Shown piece by piece: positions 26,580-35,471 of a stretch of DNA of 38,001 nucleotides. The stretch is from Ramlibacter sp. (GTDB taxonomy: Bacteria > Pseudomonadota > Gammaproteobacteria > Burkholderiales > Burkholderiaceae_C), in contig NZ_JACCWG010000253.1 in NCBI RefSeq assembly GCF_013697775.1, forward strand, positions 1 through 38,001, read 5' to 3'. The notes beneath the pieces were generated by a model that ran no database searches, had not been told where the DNA came from, and saw nothing but the letters and a program-made list of their open reading frames with translations. Each line of letters begins with the position of its first letter. Within the stretch, counting starts at the first letter, position 1. Position numbers and translations under genes: made by a program.

Positions 26580-27071
26580 ATGAAACACATCATTGCAGTG
26601 CTGATGGAGAACGAGCCCGGTGCTCTTTCCCGTGTGGTGGGCCTGTTCTCGGCCCGCGGCTACAACATCGAATCGCTGATCGTCGCGCCGACCGAGGACC
26701 CCTCGCTGTCGCGCATGACGGTGCAGACCGCCGGCTCGGACGACGTGATCGAGCAGATCACCAAGCACCTGAACCGCCTGATCGAGGTGGTGAAGGTGGT
26801 CGACCTCACCGAGGGCACCTACACCGAGCGCGAGCTCATGATGGTGAAGGTGCGCGCGGTGGGCAAGGAGCGCGAGGAGATGAAGCGCATGGCCGACATC
26901 TTCCGCGGCCGCATCATCGACGTGACCGAGAAGAGCTACACCATCGAGCTGACCGGCGACCAGGCCAAGAACGACGCGTTCCTGGAAGCCATCGACCGCA
27001 CCGCCATTTTGGAGACGGTGCGCACCGGCGCCAGCGGCATCGGCCGCGGCGAGCGCATCCTGCGCGTCTGA
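26580..27071 (+). CDS. ilvH: Acetolactate synthase, small (regulatory) subunit
   Basis: Regulatory partner that activates the large subunit and confers feedback inhibition by valine. It has 163 residues. The N-terminal ACT domain (HIIAVLMENEPGALSRVVGL, then GYNIESL) contains the Gly/Asn positions that form the valine site in known IlvH proteins. The C-terminal domain has ERELMMVKV and ends ASGIGRGERILRV. An AGAGGAG site precedes the ATG. The 85-bp gap after ilvI contains a small hairpin (CCCGG 26530-26534, CCGGG 26541-26545) that may protect or separate the messages. Confidence 0.96.
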   Translation: MKHIIAVLMENEPGALSRVVGLFSARGYNIESLIVAPTEDPSLSRMTVQTAGSDDVIEQITKHLNRLIEVVKVVDLTEGTYTERELMMVKVRAVGKEREEMKRMADIFRGRIIDVTEKSYTIELTGDQAKNDAFLEAIDRTAILETVRTGASGIGRGERILRV

Positions 27072-27095
27072 ACGAACATGAGGCTCAGCTTTTCA

Positions 27096-28198
<1,103 letters not shown>

Positions 28199-28217
28199 GT
28201 CCGCTTACACTCTGAGC

Positions 28218-29036
28218 ATGCACGACGGCTCCGAGTCCAACACCCAGCACGCCGAAGAAGGCATCGTGGTGCGCAAGCGCCGCAAGGGCATCTACATCCT
28301 GCCCAATGCCTTCACGGTGGCGGCCCTGTTCGGCGGCTTCTACGCCATCGTGATGGCCATGAACGGCCGCTTCGACATGGCCTCGCTGGGCATCTTCGCG
28401 GCCATGGTGCTGGACAGCCTCGACGGCCGCGTCGCGCGCATGACCAACACCCAGAGCGCGTTCGGCGAGCAGATGGATTCGCTGTCCGACATGGTGTCGT
28501 TCGGCGCGGCACCGGCGCTGGTGTCCTACGAATGGGCTCTGCGCGGCCTGGGCCGCTGGGGCTGGTTCGCCGCCTTCGTGTACTGCGCCTGCGCGGCCTT
28601 GCGGCTGGCGCGCTTCAACGTCAACACCGGTGTGGTCGACAAGCGCTACTTCCAGGGCCTGCCGTCGCCCGCCGCCGCCGCGATGGTGGGCGGCTTCATC
28701 TGGCTGATGACGGAGTACAGCGTCAAGGGCTACGAGGTCGCCTGGGTGGTGTTCGGCCTCGTCCTTTTCGCCGGCCTCACGATGGTGACCAACGTGCCGT
28801 TCTACAGCTTCAAGGACGTGAAGATGAAGAAGAGCGTGCCGTTCGTGGTGATCGTCGCCATCATGCTCGGCATCGCGGTGATCAACATTCATCCGCCCAC
28901 TGTGCTGTTCGCGATGTTCATCGTCTATGGCTTGTCCGGCTACGTCGTCTACGGCTGGCGCCGCTTCAAGGGCCAGCCCACCAGCGTCATCAGCACCTCG
29001 ACGGATGAGCCGGAAGAGCGCGGCTTGCACCGGTGA
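28218..29036 (+). CDS. pssA: CDP-diacylglycerol-serine O-phosphatidyltransferase
   Basis: Integral membrane enzyme that makes phosphatidylserine, the precursor of phosphatidylethanolamine. The complete CDP-alcohol phosphotransferase motif is visible: D66, D69-G70, A73-R74, G83, D87 and D91. Length is 272 residues with about seven or eight membrane helices, the type II (PssA) form found outside E. coli. It lies between ilvC and the leuA leader on the same strand, an arrangement common in Burkholderiales, where psd may also be present; psd is absent here. No good ribosome site precedes the ATG, so coupling to ilvC is possible. Confidence 0.94.
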   Translation: MHDGSESNTQHAEEGIVVRKRRKGIYILPNAFTVAALFGGFYAIVMAMNGRFDMASLGIFAAMVLDSLDGRVARMTNTQSAFGEQMDSLSDMVSFGAAPALVSYEWALRGLGRWGWFAAFVYCACAALRLARFNVNTGVVDKRYFQGLPSPAAAAMVGGFIWLMTEYSVKGYEVAWVVFGLVLFAGLTMVTNVPFYSFKDVKMKKSVPFVVIVAIMLGIAVINIHPPTVLFAMFIVYGLSGYVVYGWRRFKGQPTSVISTSTDEPEERGLHR

Positions 29037-29068
29037 GCCTGCCCGACTGTGTTAGAGTTGCCGCTCGC

Positions 29069-29122
29069 ATGAACCGAATCTCGCTGTCCCTACTGCTATC
29101 CCCCTACGGGCGGAGACGGTAG
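29069..29122 (+). CDS. leu operon leader peptide (attenuator)
   Basis: A 17-codon frame encoding MNRISLSLLLSPYGRRR. Leucine codons are at 29084 (CTG), 29090 (CTA), 29093 (CTG) and 29096 (CTA). CTA is very rare in the neighbouring genes, so three adjacent Leu codons with two CTA would make translation sensitive to charged leucyl-tRNA. ACGGGC at 29106-29111 can pair with GCCCGT at 29147-29152, the left arm of the following terminator, as an antiterminator. CCGCTCG at 29061-29067 can pair with CGGGCGG at 29107-29113. The position between pssA and leuA supports a leucine attenuator. There is no Shine-Dalgarno, so leaderless translation is possible. Confidence 0.8.
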   Translation: MNRISLSLLLSPYGRRR

Positions 29123-29143
29123 CGCACGCGCTTATTCCCGATC

Positions 29144-29180
29144 ACGGCCCGTTTGCACCAGCAGCGGGCCGTTTTTCTTT
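29144..29180 (+). terminator. Attenuator terminator upstream of leuA
   Basis: ACGGCCCG at 29144-29151 and CGGGCCGT at 29165-29172 form an 8-bp stem with a 13-base loop, followed by TTTTTCTTT. It lies 22 bases after the leader peptide stop and 45 bases before leuA. Its left arm is also the partner of the possible antiterminator in the leader peptide region, as expected of a transcription attenuator. Confidence 0.88.
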
Positions 29181-29224
29181 GTGGGGCTGCTGGCGGATAC
29201 AATCCAGGAACCAAGGACCACCCG

Positions 29225-30922
29225 ATGTTGAAGAACCCTGCCAGCAAGTACCGCGCCTTTGCCCCGGTGCGCCTGAGCGACCGTACCTGGCCGGACGCCG
29301 TGCTGACCCGCACGCCCCGCTGGTGCAGCGTGGATTTGCGCGATGGCAACCAGGCGCTGATCGAGCCGATGGACATCCCGCGCAAGCTGCGCATGTTCGA
29401 GGCGCTGGTGAAGATCGGCTTCAAGGAGATCGAGGTCGGCTTTCCTTCCGCGTCGCAGGTGGAGTACGACTTCCTGCGCAAGCTGATCGACGAGGACCGC
29501 ATTCCGCAGGACGTGACCATCCAGGTGCTGACCCAGGCGCGCGAGGAGCTCATTCGCCGCACCTTCGAATCACTCAAAGGCGCGCGCCGCGCCATCGTGC
29601 ACCTGTACAACGCCACCGCGCCGGTGATGCGCAAGGTGGTGCTGGGGCTGGACCAGGACGGCATCGTCGGCCTCGCCACCGGCCAGGCGCGCCTGTTCAA
29701 GGAACTGGCAGCGCAGCAGCCCGGCACCGATTGGATGTTCCAGTACTCGCCGGAAATGTTCTCCGGCACCGAGCTGGAATTTTCCAAGCGCGTGGTCGAT
29801 GCCGTGACCGAGGTGTGGCAGCCCACGCCCGAGCGCAAGTGCATCGTCAACCTGCCGTCCACGGTGGAGCATTCCACGCCCAACATCTTCGCCGACATGA
29901 TCGAGTGGATGCACCGCAACATGGTGCGGCGCGATGCCATCGTGCTGTCCGTGCATCCGCACAACGACCGCGGCACCGGCACCGCGGCCGGCGAGTTCGC
30001 CGTGATGGCGGGCGCCGATCGCCTGGAAGGCTGCCTGTTCGGCAACGGCGAGCGCACCGGCAACCTGGACCTCGTGAACGTCGCGCTCAACCTCTACACG
30101 CAGGGTGTCGATCCGCAGCTGGATTTCTCCGACATCGACGAGATCCGCCGCACGGTGGAGTACTGCAACCAGATCGCCGTGCACCCGCGCCATCCGTACG
30201 TGGGCGATCTAGTCTACACCTCGTTCTCCGGCTCGCACCAGGACGCCATCAAGAAGGCGTTCGCGGCGCGCCGGGAAACCGACATCTGGGACATGCCCTA
30301 CCTGCCGATCGACCCCAAGGACCTGGGCCGCAGCTACGAGGCGGTGATCCGCGTCAACAGCCAGTCGGGCAAGGGCGGCATTTCCTACCTGCTGGAAGCC
30401 GAGTTCGGCCTCGAGCTGCCGCGCCGCCTGCAGATCGAATTCAGCCAGGTGGTGCAGCGCGCCATGGACGCCACCGGCAAGGAGTTCACCGCGCAGGACC
30501 TGTGGACGCTGTTCGAGCGCGAGTACGGCCTGAAGTCGTCGGCCGTGCCGCAGCACCAGTTGGTGGAGGAACAGAAAACGGACGAGGGCACCACGGTGTC
30601 GCTGACCGCGCAGGTGCAGATGGGCGGCCGCGCCTTCGGGGTGCGCGGCACCGGCAACGGGCCGATCGACGCGTTCGTCGAAGGCCTGGGCCGCGCCACC
30701 GGCGAGACCATCCGCGTGCTCGATTACCACGAGCATGCGACCGGATCGGGCGCGGACGCCAAGGCCATCGCGTACATCGAGCTGCGCATCGGCGAACGCA
30801 CGCTGTTCGGCGTGGGCAGCGATGCGAACATCGTTTCGGCGTCGCTGAAGGCCATCGTCTCGGGCCTGCAGCGCGCATTGGCGGGCAACGAGAAGAAGGA
30901 GGCTGCGCGGCAAACAAGCTGA
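29225..30922 (+). CDS. leuA: 2-isopropylmalate synthase (LeuA type 2)
   Basis: Condenses acetyl-CoA with 2-oxoisovalerate, the committed step of leucine synthesis. It has 565 residues, the long LeuA type 2 form. The N-terminal TIM barrel shows [11 protein letters not shown] at 35-45 with the metal-binding Asp, HPHNDRGTG at 244-252 with metal-binding His residues, and [10 protein letters not shown]. The C-terminal allosteric domain (about 430-560) should mediate leucine feedback inhibition. The start at 29225 has an AAGGA site. Expression is probably controlled by the leader peptide and terminator directly upstream. Confidence 0.97.
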   Translation: MLKNPASKYRAFAPVRLSDRTWPDAVLTRTPRWCSVDLRDGNQALIEPMDIPRKLRMFEALVKIGFKEIEVGFPSASQVEYDFLRKLIDEDRIPQDVTIQVLTQAREELIRRTFESLKGARRAIVHLYNATAPVMRKVVLGLDQDGIVGLATGQARLFKELAAQQPGTDWMFQYSPEMFSGTELEFSKRVVDAVTEVWQPTPERKCIVNLPSTVEHSTPNIFADMIEWMHRNMVRRDAIVLSVHPHNDRGTGTAAGEFAVMAGADRLEGCLFGNGERTGNLDLVNVALNLYTQGVDPQLDFSDIDEIRRTVEYCNQIAVHPRHPYVGDLVYTSFSGSHQDAIKKAFAARRETDIWDMPYLPIDPKDLGRSYEAVIRVNSQSGKGGISYLLEAEFGLELPRRLQIEFSQVVQRAMDATGKEFTAQDLWTLFEREYGLKSSAVPQHQLVEEQKTDEGTTVSLTAQVQMGGRAFGVRGTGNGPIDAFVEGLGRATGETIRVLDYHEHATGSGADAKAIAYIELRIGERTLFGVGSDANIVSASLKAIVSGLQRALAGNEKKEAARQTS

Positions 30923-31132
30923 TCAAGTTACAAAGTAAAGCTGATCGGGACGAGGCTCAGGGGTGGGGTAACCACTTATGATTCATGTGTCGGGTTAGGT
31001 TAATTTCTTAAGTGCTTGATATTGCGTAATTTTTATGCCTTCGCGTACACTCCCGCCGAGGCTCATACGTTACGCAGTTAACTCTTAGATTTAACCTCTA
31101 CGCACATCGCGGCCTCGTTTGGAGTAACCAGC
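30923..31132 (+). promoter_or_regulatory. AT-rich promoter region of pbpG
   Basis: These 210 bases are clearly AT-richer than the flanking genes. TTGCGT at 31022-31027 and TACACT at 31046-31051, spaced by 18, make a reasonable sigma-70 promoter about 80 bases before the start codon. No T-tract terminator for leuA was identified. GTGG-GGTAA-CCAC near 30962-30974 could form a small stem. Nothing coding is supported here. Confidence 0.5.
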
Positions 31133-32173
31133 TTGAATCGCATCCTACGCACCGTTGTCCTGGGCACTTTTGTCGCCGCTCTCGCTCCTGTGGGCGCCGC
31201 GGCAGCCCAGGTGAAACGGGGCGCATCCAAGCCCGTTACCGGCATCGTCAAGCATGCCCGGAGCGCCAAATCTTTCGTCGTCGCCAAGCAGCGGCGCTCC
31301 GTTATCCGCCTTGCGGCACCTGCCGCCCTGCCCAGGGCGTCGTTCGGCCAGCTGGCCGGGCTGCACGGCATGTCCGACCAGCTCGATCTCAAATCCAGCG
31401 TGGCTTTGGTGATCGACCAAGACACGCGCGAAGTGCTGTTGCGCAAGAACGACTCGGCCGTGCTGCCGATCGCGTCCATCACCAAGCTCATGACCGGCCT
31501 GATCGTCAGCGAAGCCAAGCTGCCGATGGACGAGGTCATCTCCATCACGCAGGACGATGTCGACACCGAAAAGCACAGCGGCTCGCGCCTGCGCGTCGGC
31601 GCCACGCTGTCGCGCCAGGAGCTGATGCACCTGGCCCTGATGTCCAGCGAGAACCGCGCCGCCCATGCGCTGGGCCGCACCTATCCCGGCGGGCTGTCGG
31701 CCTTCGTCGAGGCCATGAACACCAAGGCCAAGCTGCTGGGCATGAAGGACACGCACTACGTGGAGCCCACCGGCCTGTCCAGCCGCAACCAGTCGAGCGC
31801 GCAGGACCTCGCCAACCTGGTGAACATTGCCTCCAGCGATCCCATGCTGCGCGAGTTCTCCACCTCCCACGGTACCGAAGTGGCCGTGGGCAACAGGACC
31901 CTGCAGTACCGCAACACCAACCGCCTGGTGGCAAGCCCGGCCTGGGAAATCGGCCTGCAGAAAACCGGCTACATCTCCGAAGCGGGCCAGTGCCTGGTGA
32001 TGCAGGCCAAGGTGGCCGGCCGCAAGCTGATCATGGTGTTCCTGGATTCCGCCGGCAAGCTCAGCCGCATCGGCGACGCCGAGCGCGTGCGCCGCTGGGT
32101 CGAAACCTCGGGCCCCACCGCAGTCGTACCGACACCGAGCACCACCACGCTGGTGCGCCAGGTCAGCGGTTGA
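31133..32173 (+). CDS. pbpG: D-alanyl-D-alanine endopeptidase (penicillin-binding protein 7/8-like)
   Basis: Periplasmic serine peptidase (S11 family) that cleaves peptidoglycan cross-links. A signal peptide covers residues 1-25 (RTVVLGTFVAALAPVGAAAAQ). The catalytic motifs are SITK at 115-118, SEN at 172-174 and KTG at 277-279. Length is 346 residues. The start is TTG at 31133; a GGAG site eight bases upstream supports it and no ATG lies nearby in frame. An alkaline region of about 60 residues precedes the catalytic domain. It is a single gene between its own promoter region and a strong terminator. Confidence 0.94.
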   Translation: MNRILRTVVLGTFVAALAPVGAAAAQVKRGASKPVTGIVKHARSAKSFVVAKQRRSVIRLAAPAALPRASFGQLAGLHGMSDQLDLKSSVALVIDQDTREVLLRKNDSAVLPIASITKLMTGLIVSEAKLPMDEVISITQDDVDTEKHSGSRLRVGATLSRQELMHLALMSSENRAAHALGRTYPGGLSAFVEAMNTKAKLLGMKDTHYVEPTGLSSRNQSSAQDLANLVNIASSDPMLREFSTSHGTEVAVGNRTLQYRNTNRLVASPAWEIGLQKTGYISEAGQCLVMQAKVAGRKLIMVFLDSAGKLSRIGDAERVRRWVETSGPTAVVPTPSTTTLVRQVSG

Positions 32174-32198
32174 GGATTCGGCCGCAGGCCACCCATGG

Positions 32199-32229
32199 AC
32201 AAAGCCGGCCTCGCGCCGGCTTTGTTTTG
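32199..32229. terminator. Intrinsic terminator between pbpG and the iclR-type gene
   Basis: ACAAAGCCGGC and GCCGGCTTTGT form a perfect 11-bp stem around a CTCGC loop, followed by TTTTGT. It lies 25 bases after the pbpG stop and 5 bases beyond the stop of the convergent regulator gene, so it can serve both. Confidence 0.9.
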
Positions 32230-32233
32230 TCCG

Positions 32234-33031
32234 TTATGCAGCCAGGCGCTGCGAGGGCGGCTTGTGCCCGAGCGATGCCGAGATCTCGTTGGCCGTGATT
32301 TGCAGCTTGGGCAGCCAGCTTTCGTCCAGCCGGTCGGCCGGTGATGAGATCGACAGGCCGGCCACGAGGCGGCTCTGGTCGTCGTAGATGCCGGCGGCCA
32401 TGCAGCGCACGCCCAGCTCCAGCTCTTCGTTGTCCCGCGCAATGCCGTACTGCCGCGCCTTGGCCAGCTCGCGTTCCAGCACGGGCAGCTGGGTGATGCT
32501 GTTCTTGGTGTGCCCGGCCAGGCCGGTGCGGGTGGCGTAGGCACGCACGCGCTGCGTGTCGTCGGCCGCCAGGAACAGCTTGCCGGTGGAGGTCAGGTGC
32601 AGCGGCGCCCGGCCGCCGATGGCGCGTACCACCTGCATGCCCGAGCGCTCGCTGTAGGCACGCTCCACGTAGATGATTTCGTCGCCCTGGCGCACGCTCA
32701 GGTTCACCGGCTGCTGGATCTGCTTGTGCAGCTCGCGCATCGGCGTCAGCGCCGCGTCGCGCACGTTCAGCCGCGCCTTCACCAGGTTGCCCAGCTCCAG
32801 CAGGCGCATGCCCAACCGGTAGCTGCCCGCCTCGGGCCGGTCGACGAAGCGGCCGGTCGCCAGGTCGTTCAGGATGCGGTGGGTGGTGGACGGATGCAGC
32901 CCGGTCTTTTCGCTGATTTCCTTGAGCGACACCGCCTCCTCGCGCGAAGCGAGCACGTCGATCAGCGAGAACATGCGTTCGATCACCTGGATCGTCGGCG
33001 TGCCGGGCGCGTTGGGGTCGGACTTTCTCAT
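32234..33031 (-). CDS. IclR family transcriptional regulator
   Basis: A 265-residue regulator. The winged helix-turn-helix spans about 15-75 (VSLKEISEKTGLHPSTTHRIL is its recognition region, described here by its core EKTGLHPSTTHRIL). The C-terminal effector-binding domain starts near 90 and has the family features GGRAPLHLTSTGKLFLA and DNEELELGVRCMAAGIYD. IclR proteins usually control catabolic genes near them, but both neighbours here (pbpG and bpt) are housekeeping genes, so the target is unknown. A 17-bp near-palindrome lies about 26 bases before its start and may be its own operator. Confidence 0.93.
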   Translation of the reverse strand: MRKSDPNAPGTPTIQVIERMFSLIDVLASREEAVSLKEISEKTGLHPSTTHRILNDLATGRFVDRPEAGSYRLGMRLLELGNLVKARLNVRDAALTPMRELHKQIQQPVNLSVRQGDEIIYVERAYSERSGMQVVRAIGGRAPLHLTSTGKLFLAADDTQRVRAYATRTGLAGHTKNSITQLPVLERELAKARQYGIARDNEELELGVRCMAAGIYDDQSRLVAGLSISSPADRLDESWLPKLQITANEISASLGHKPPSQRLAA

Positions 33032-33056
33032 GGGTGTGTTCTCGGTCGCACCCTGT

Positions 33057-33073
33057 ATTTTACTTGGTGAAAT
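33057..33073. promoter_or_regulatory. Near-palindromic candidate operator upstream of the iclR-type gene
   Basis: ATTTTACTTGGTGAAAT has two 7-base arms matching at 6 of 7 positions around a 3-base centre. On the minus strand it contains TAAAAT, a possible -10 box for the regulator gene whose start is at 33031, so a bound repressor would block transcription. It is the only such AT-rich palindrome in this gap. Confidence 0.45.
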
Positions 33074-33112
33074 GCGACAGCGGCATTCCGGCGCACGGCA
33101 ACCTGCCGGAAC

Positions 33113-33862
33113 TCAGGCCGTCGTGCTGTCGCCCGGCTGCCATTTTCCGTCCAGCAGCACTTGGTGCGGATGGAAGCGCGCCTTGTAGTTCATCTTGGGG
33201 CTCTGGCCGATCCAATAGCCGAGATACACGTGCGGCAGCTTGAGCTTCTTCGCCTGGTCAATCTGCCACAGGACACTGTAAGTGCCGTAGCTGGCCTCGG
33301 GGTCGGGCTCGTAGAAGGTGTAGACGGCCGAGATGCCGTCGTTGAGCACGTCGAGGATGGACACGATGCGCAGCGGCCCCGGCGCGCCATTGGGCAGCGT
33401 TTCGCGGAACTCGACCAGGCGCGAATTCACCCGGCTTTGCAGCAGGAACTGCGTGTACTGGTCGATGCTGTCGTGGTCCATGCCGCCGCCCGCGTGGCGG
33501 CCGGTCTGGTAGCGCAGGTACAGGTGGTAGTGCTCGGGCACGAAGCACAGCTTGAGCACGCGTGCCTGCAGGGCGCCGTGCTGCGTCCAGGCGCGGCGCT
33601 GGCTGCGGCTGGGCTCGAATTCGTCGGCCAGCACGCGCAGCGGCACGCAGGCGCGGCAGCCATCGCAATACGGACGGTAAGTGAACATGCCGCTGCGGCG
33701 AAAGCCACCGACCACCAGGTCGGAATAAGCGTCGTTGTGGATCAGGTGGCTGGGCGTGGCCACCTGTGAACGCGCCTGCTTGCCAGGCAGGTAGCTGCAC
33801 GGATAGGGCGCTGTTGCATAGAACTGCAGCGTCTGAAGCGGAAGATCCTTGAGGTGCGTCAC
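33113..33862 (-). CDS. bpt: Aspartate/glutamate leucyltransferase (Bpt/Ate family)
   Basis: Transfers Leu from tRNA to proteins with N-terminal Asp or Glu, marking them for ClpS-ClpAP degradation (N-degron pathway). It has 249 residues. The N-terminal cysteines C22, C66, C69 and C72 (YCDGCRAC) are those conserved in arginyl-transferase-like proteins. The C-terminal [18 protein letters not shown] is the family signature. The start is GTG at 33862, overlapping the aat stop as GTGA, which is the arrangement of translational coupling. Annotated by many as arginyltransferase; bacterial Bpt members transfer Leu, so that name is preferred. Confidence 0.93.
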   Translation of the reverse strand: MTHLKDLPLQTLQFYATAPYPCSYLPGKQARSQVATPSHLIHNDAYSDLVVGGFRRSGMFTYRPYCDGCRACVPLRVLADEFEPSRSQRRAWTQHGALQARVLKLCFVPEHYHLYLRYQTGRHAGGGMDHDSIDQYTQFLLQSRVNSRLVEFRETLPNGAPGPLRIVSILDVLNDGISAVYTFYEPDPEASYGTYSVLWQIDQAKKLKLPHVYLGYWIGQSPKMNYKARFHPHQVLLDGKWQPGDSTTA

Positions 33863-34605
33863 GCTGGTGCGGGGGGCGGCAGGATTGCATTCCAGTATAC
33901 GGGCTCGAATCGCCAGGGCAGGGGGCTTTCGCCCGTGGCATTTGCCACTTGTTGCACGAAAGCGGCCCGCGCGATCTCGCGGGCGCCCAGGGAAGCGAGG
34001 TGCCGGGTGTTCTGCTGGCAGTCGATCATGCGCACATCCTCGCGCCTGCAGAAAGCCACCAGGGCTGCCAGGGCGATCTTGGAGGCGTCCGGCAGGTGCG
34101 CGAACATCGATTCGCCGAACACCGCGCGGCCGATCGCCACGCAGTACAGGCCGCCGGCCAGGCGGCCGTCGATCCAGGTTTCCACGCTGTGCGCCAGCCC
34201 GGCGCGGTGGAGCTGGCGGTAGGCATCCACCATGGCCGGCACGATCCAGGTGCCCGACTGCCCGTTGCGCGGCGTGCCGGCGCAGGCGCGGATCACCTCG
34301 TCGAAGGCGGTGTCGAAGCTCACCCGGCAGCGCGGGTCGGCCGCGAAGCGCGCCAGCGTCTTGCGCAGCGACCGGTGCAGCTTGAACTCCTGCGGAAACA
34401 GCACCATGCGCGGGTCGGTGCTCCACCACAGGATGGGCTGGCCCTCGCTGAACCACGGAAAGATACCGGCCGAGTAGGCGCGCCGCAGGGTGTCGACGTC
34501 GAGCGCGCCGCCAGCGGCCAGCAGGCCGGGCGCGGGCTGTGCCTCGTCCCAGGCCTGGGAAGCATCGGGAAAGGGCGCGCCGGGTTGGAGCCAGGAAAGG
34601 TGCAT
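33859..34605 (-). CDS. aat: Leucyl/phenylalanyl-tRNA-protein transferase
   Basis: Adds Leu or Phe to proteins with N-terminal Arg or Lys, creating N-degrons read by ClpS. It has 248 residues. [20 protein letters not shown] leads into [20 protein letters not shown], the diagnostic block, followed by [31 protein letters not shown] and FGESMFAH. The start at 34605 gives the standard [10 protein letters not shown]-terminus; an in-frame ATG at 34638 adds 11 residues and cannot be excluded. It overlaps bpt by four bases, making a two-gene N-degron operon. Confidence 0.95.
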   Translation of the reverse strand: MHLSWLQPGAPFPDASQAWDEAQPAPGLLAAGGALDVDTLRRAYSAGIFPWFSEGQPILWWSTDPRMVLFPQEFKLHRSLRKTLARFAADPRCRVSFDTAFDEVIRACAGTPRNGQSGTWIVPAMVDAYRQLHRAGLAHSVETWIDGRLAGGLYCVAIGRAVFGESMFAHLPDASKIALAALVAFCRREDVRMIDCQQNTRHLASLGAREIARAAFVQQVANATGESPLPWRFEPVYWNAILPPPAPA

Positions 34606-34684
34606 GCGGAAAGCGGGTGGCTGCGGCGCATGCCGCACCCGCTACTTTAGGGCTCCGGCCCGGCGCCTGGGACCGCCCGCGGCG

Positions 34685-35461
34685 TTACACCACGGCCGCC
34701 AGCGCAACCTGCAGCCGCTGCGTCGCCAGCAACGCACGCCGGTCGGCATAGGACACCTGCAGTTCGCCGCCGTCGTCGGCCGGCAGCAGCACCGTGGCCA
34801 GCACCACCCAGGGGTCGCTCGCGCATTCCGGGCAGGGCGGCACCGGTATGCCCTGCTGGCGCTGCTCGTCGTCGTTCGCGCCGCCCTTCAGCGCGGCCAG
34901 CCAAGCCTTGTCGTCCTTGCGCGCCGCCAGGTGCGATTCCGGCAGCGTCCACAGCACCTTGATCTCGAACGAGTCGCGGATGCGCGAGTAGTCGCACTGC
35001 GTCTCGTCGCAGCCGCAGCCCGCCGGCAGCACCTTCACCGGCCGCGAATAGCACTCGGCGTAGCGCACCGCGATGTACGCCTTGCGCGAGCCGTGCGCGC
35101 CGCCTGGCATGTCGCCCACCGGCGGGCAGGGCCAGCGCACGGTGCAGGGCTCGGGCGTTGCGCCCAGCCGCAGGTCCACCGTCACGCAATGGTCGATCTG
35201 GATGTCGTCGCCCTGCGGGCCGACGGCGTAGCCGGGGCAGACCTGCACGGTCCAGCTTTTCGCTTCCTTCACCGGCTCGACCGCGCAGCCGCAGGCCACG
35301 CCCCAGCCGTGCAGGAATCGGTTGTGGCGGCGCATCTTCTCGCGAAAGTAATCCTGCTCGGTGCGCATGTCGTCGGCATTGAGCAGTTGCCGGTTGAAGT
35401 AGCGCAGCCGCTCCAGCGGCGCGGTCTCGCAGGCGCAGGGCAGATCGGACATGTCGGACAT
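34685..35461 (-). CDS. Cysteine-rich protein of unknown function, paralogue of the upstream gene, tail-cluster associated
   Basis: A 258-residue protein with 14 cysteines, several in pairs (CAC at 9-11, CGC at 57-59 region, CGC...C at 149-156, CPEC at 210-213), suggesting metal binding or disulfides. Residues 20-90 (RYFNRQLLNADDM, EQDY, NRFLHGWGVACG, VCPGYAVGPQGDDI) align with residues 22-87 of the next gene upstream: an aromatic-rich start, EQDY, G-GV-CGL, V-PG-A-G-D/RE-I. No named domain is recognised. A GGGGA site precedes ATG 35461. It is the last gene of the tail-like operon, 10 bases after its paralogue. No signal peptide is seen. Confidence 0.8.
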   Translation of the reverse strand: MSDMSDLPCACETAPLERLRYFNRQLLNADDMRTEQDYFREKMRRHNRFLHGWGVACGCAVEPVKEAKSWTVQVCPGYAVGPQGDDIQIDHCVTVDLRLGATPEPCTVRWPCPPVGDMPGGAHGSRKAYIAVRYAECYSRPVKVLPAGCGCDETQCDYSRIRDSFEIKVLWTLPESHLAARKDDKAWLAALKGGANDDEQRQQGIPVPPCPECASDPWVVLATVLLPADDGGELQVSYADRRALLATQRLQVALAAVV

Positions 35462-35471
35462 GGTGTTCCCC

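Noticed and set aside
24773-26593. A 606-codon open frame antisense to ilvI.
   Set aside because: Low-complexity His/Val/Ala composition and exact overlap with a well-conserved gene mark it as a GC-driven shadow.
29102-30090. A 328-codon minus-strand frame covering the leu leader and leuA.
   Set aside because: Ser/Arg/Thr-rich shadow with no domain; the plus strand has a convincing attenuator and gene.
29179-30981. A 600-codon open frame in another phase of leuA.
   Set aside because: Arg/Gly/Ala-rich shadow; leuA itself has all catalytic motifs in its own frame.
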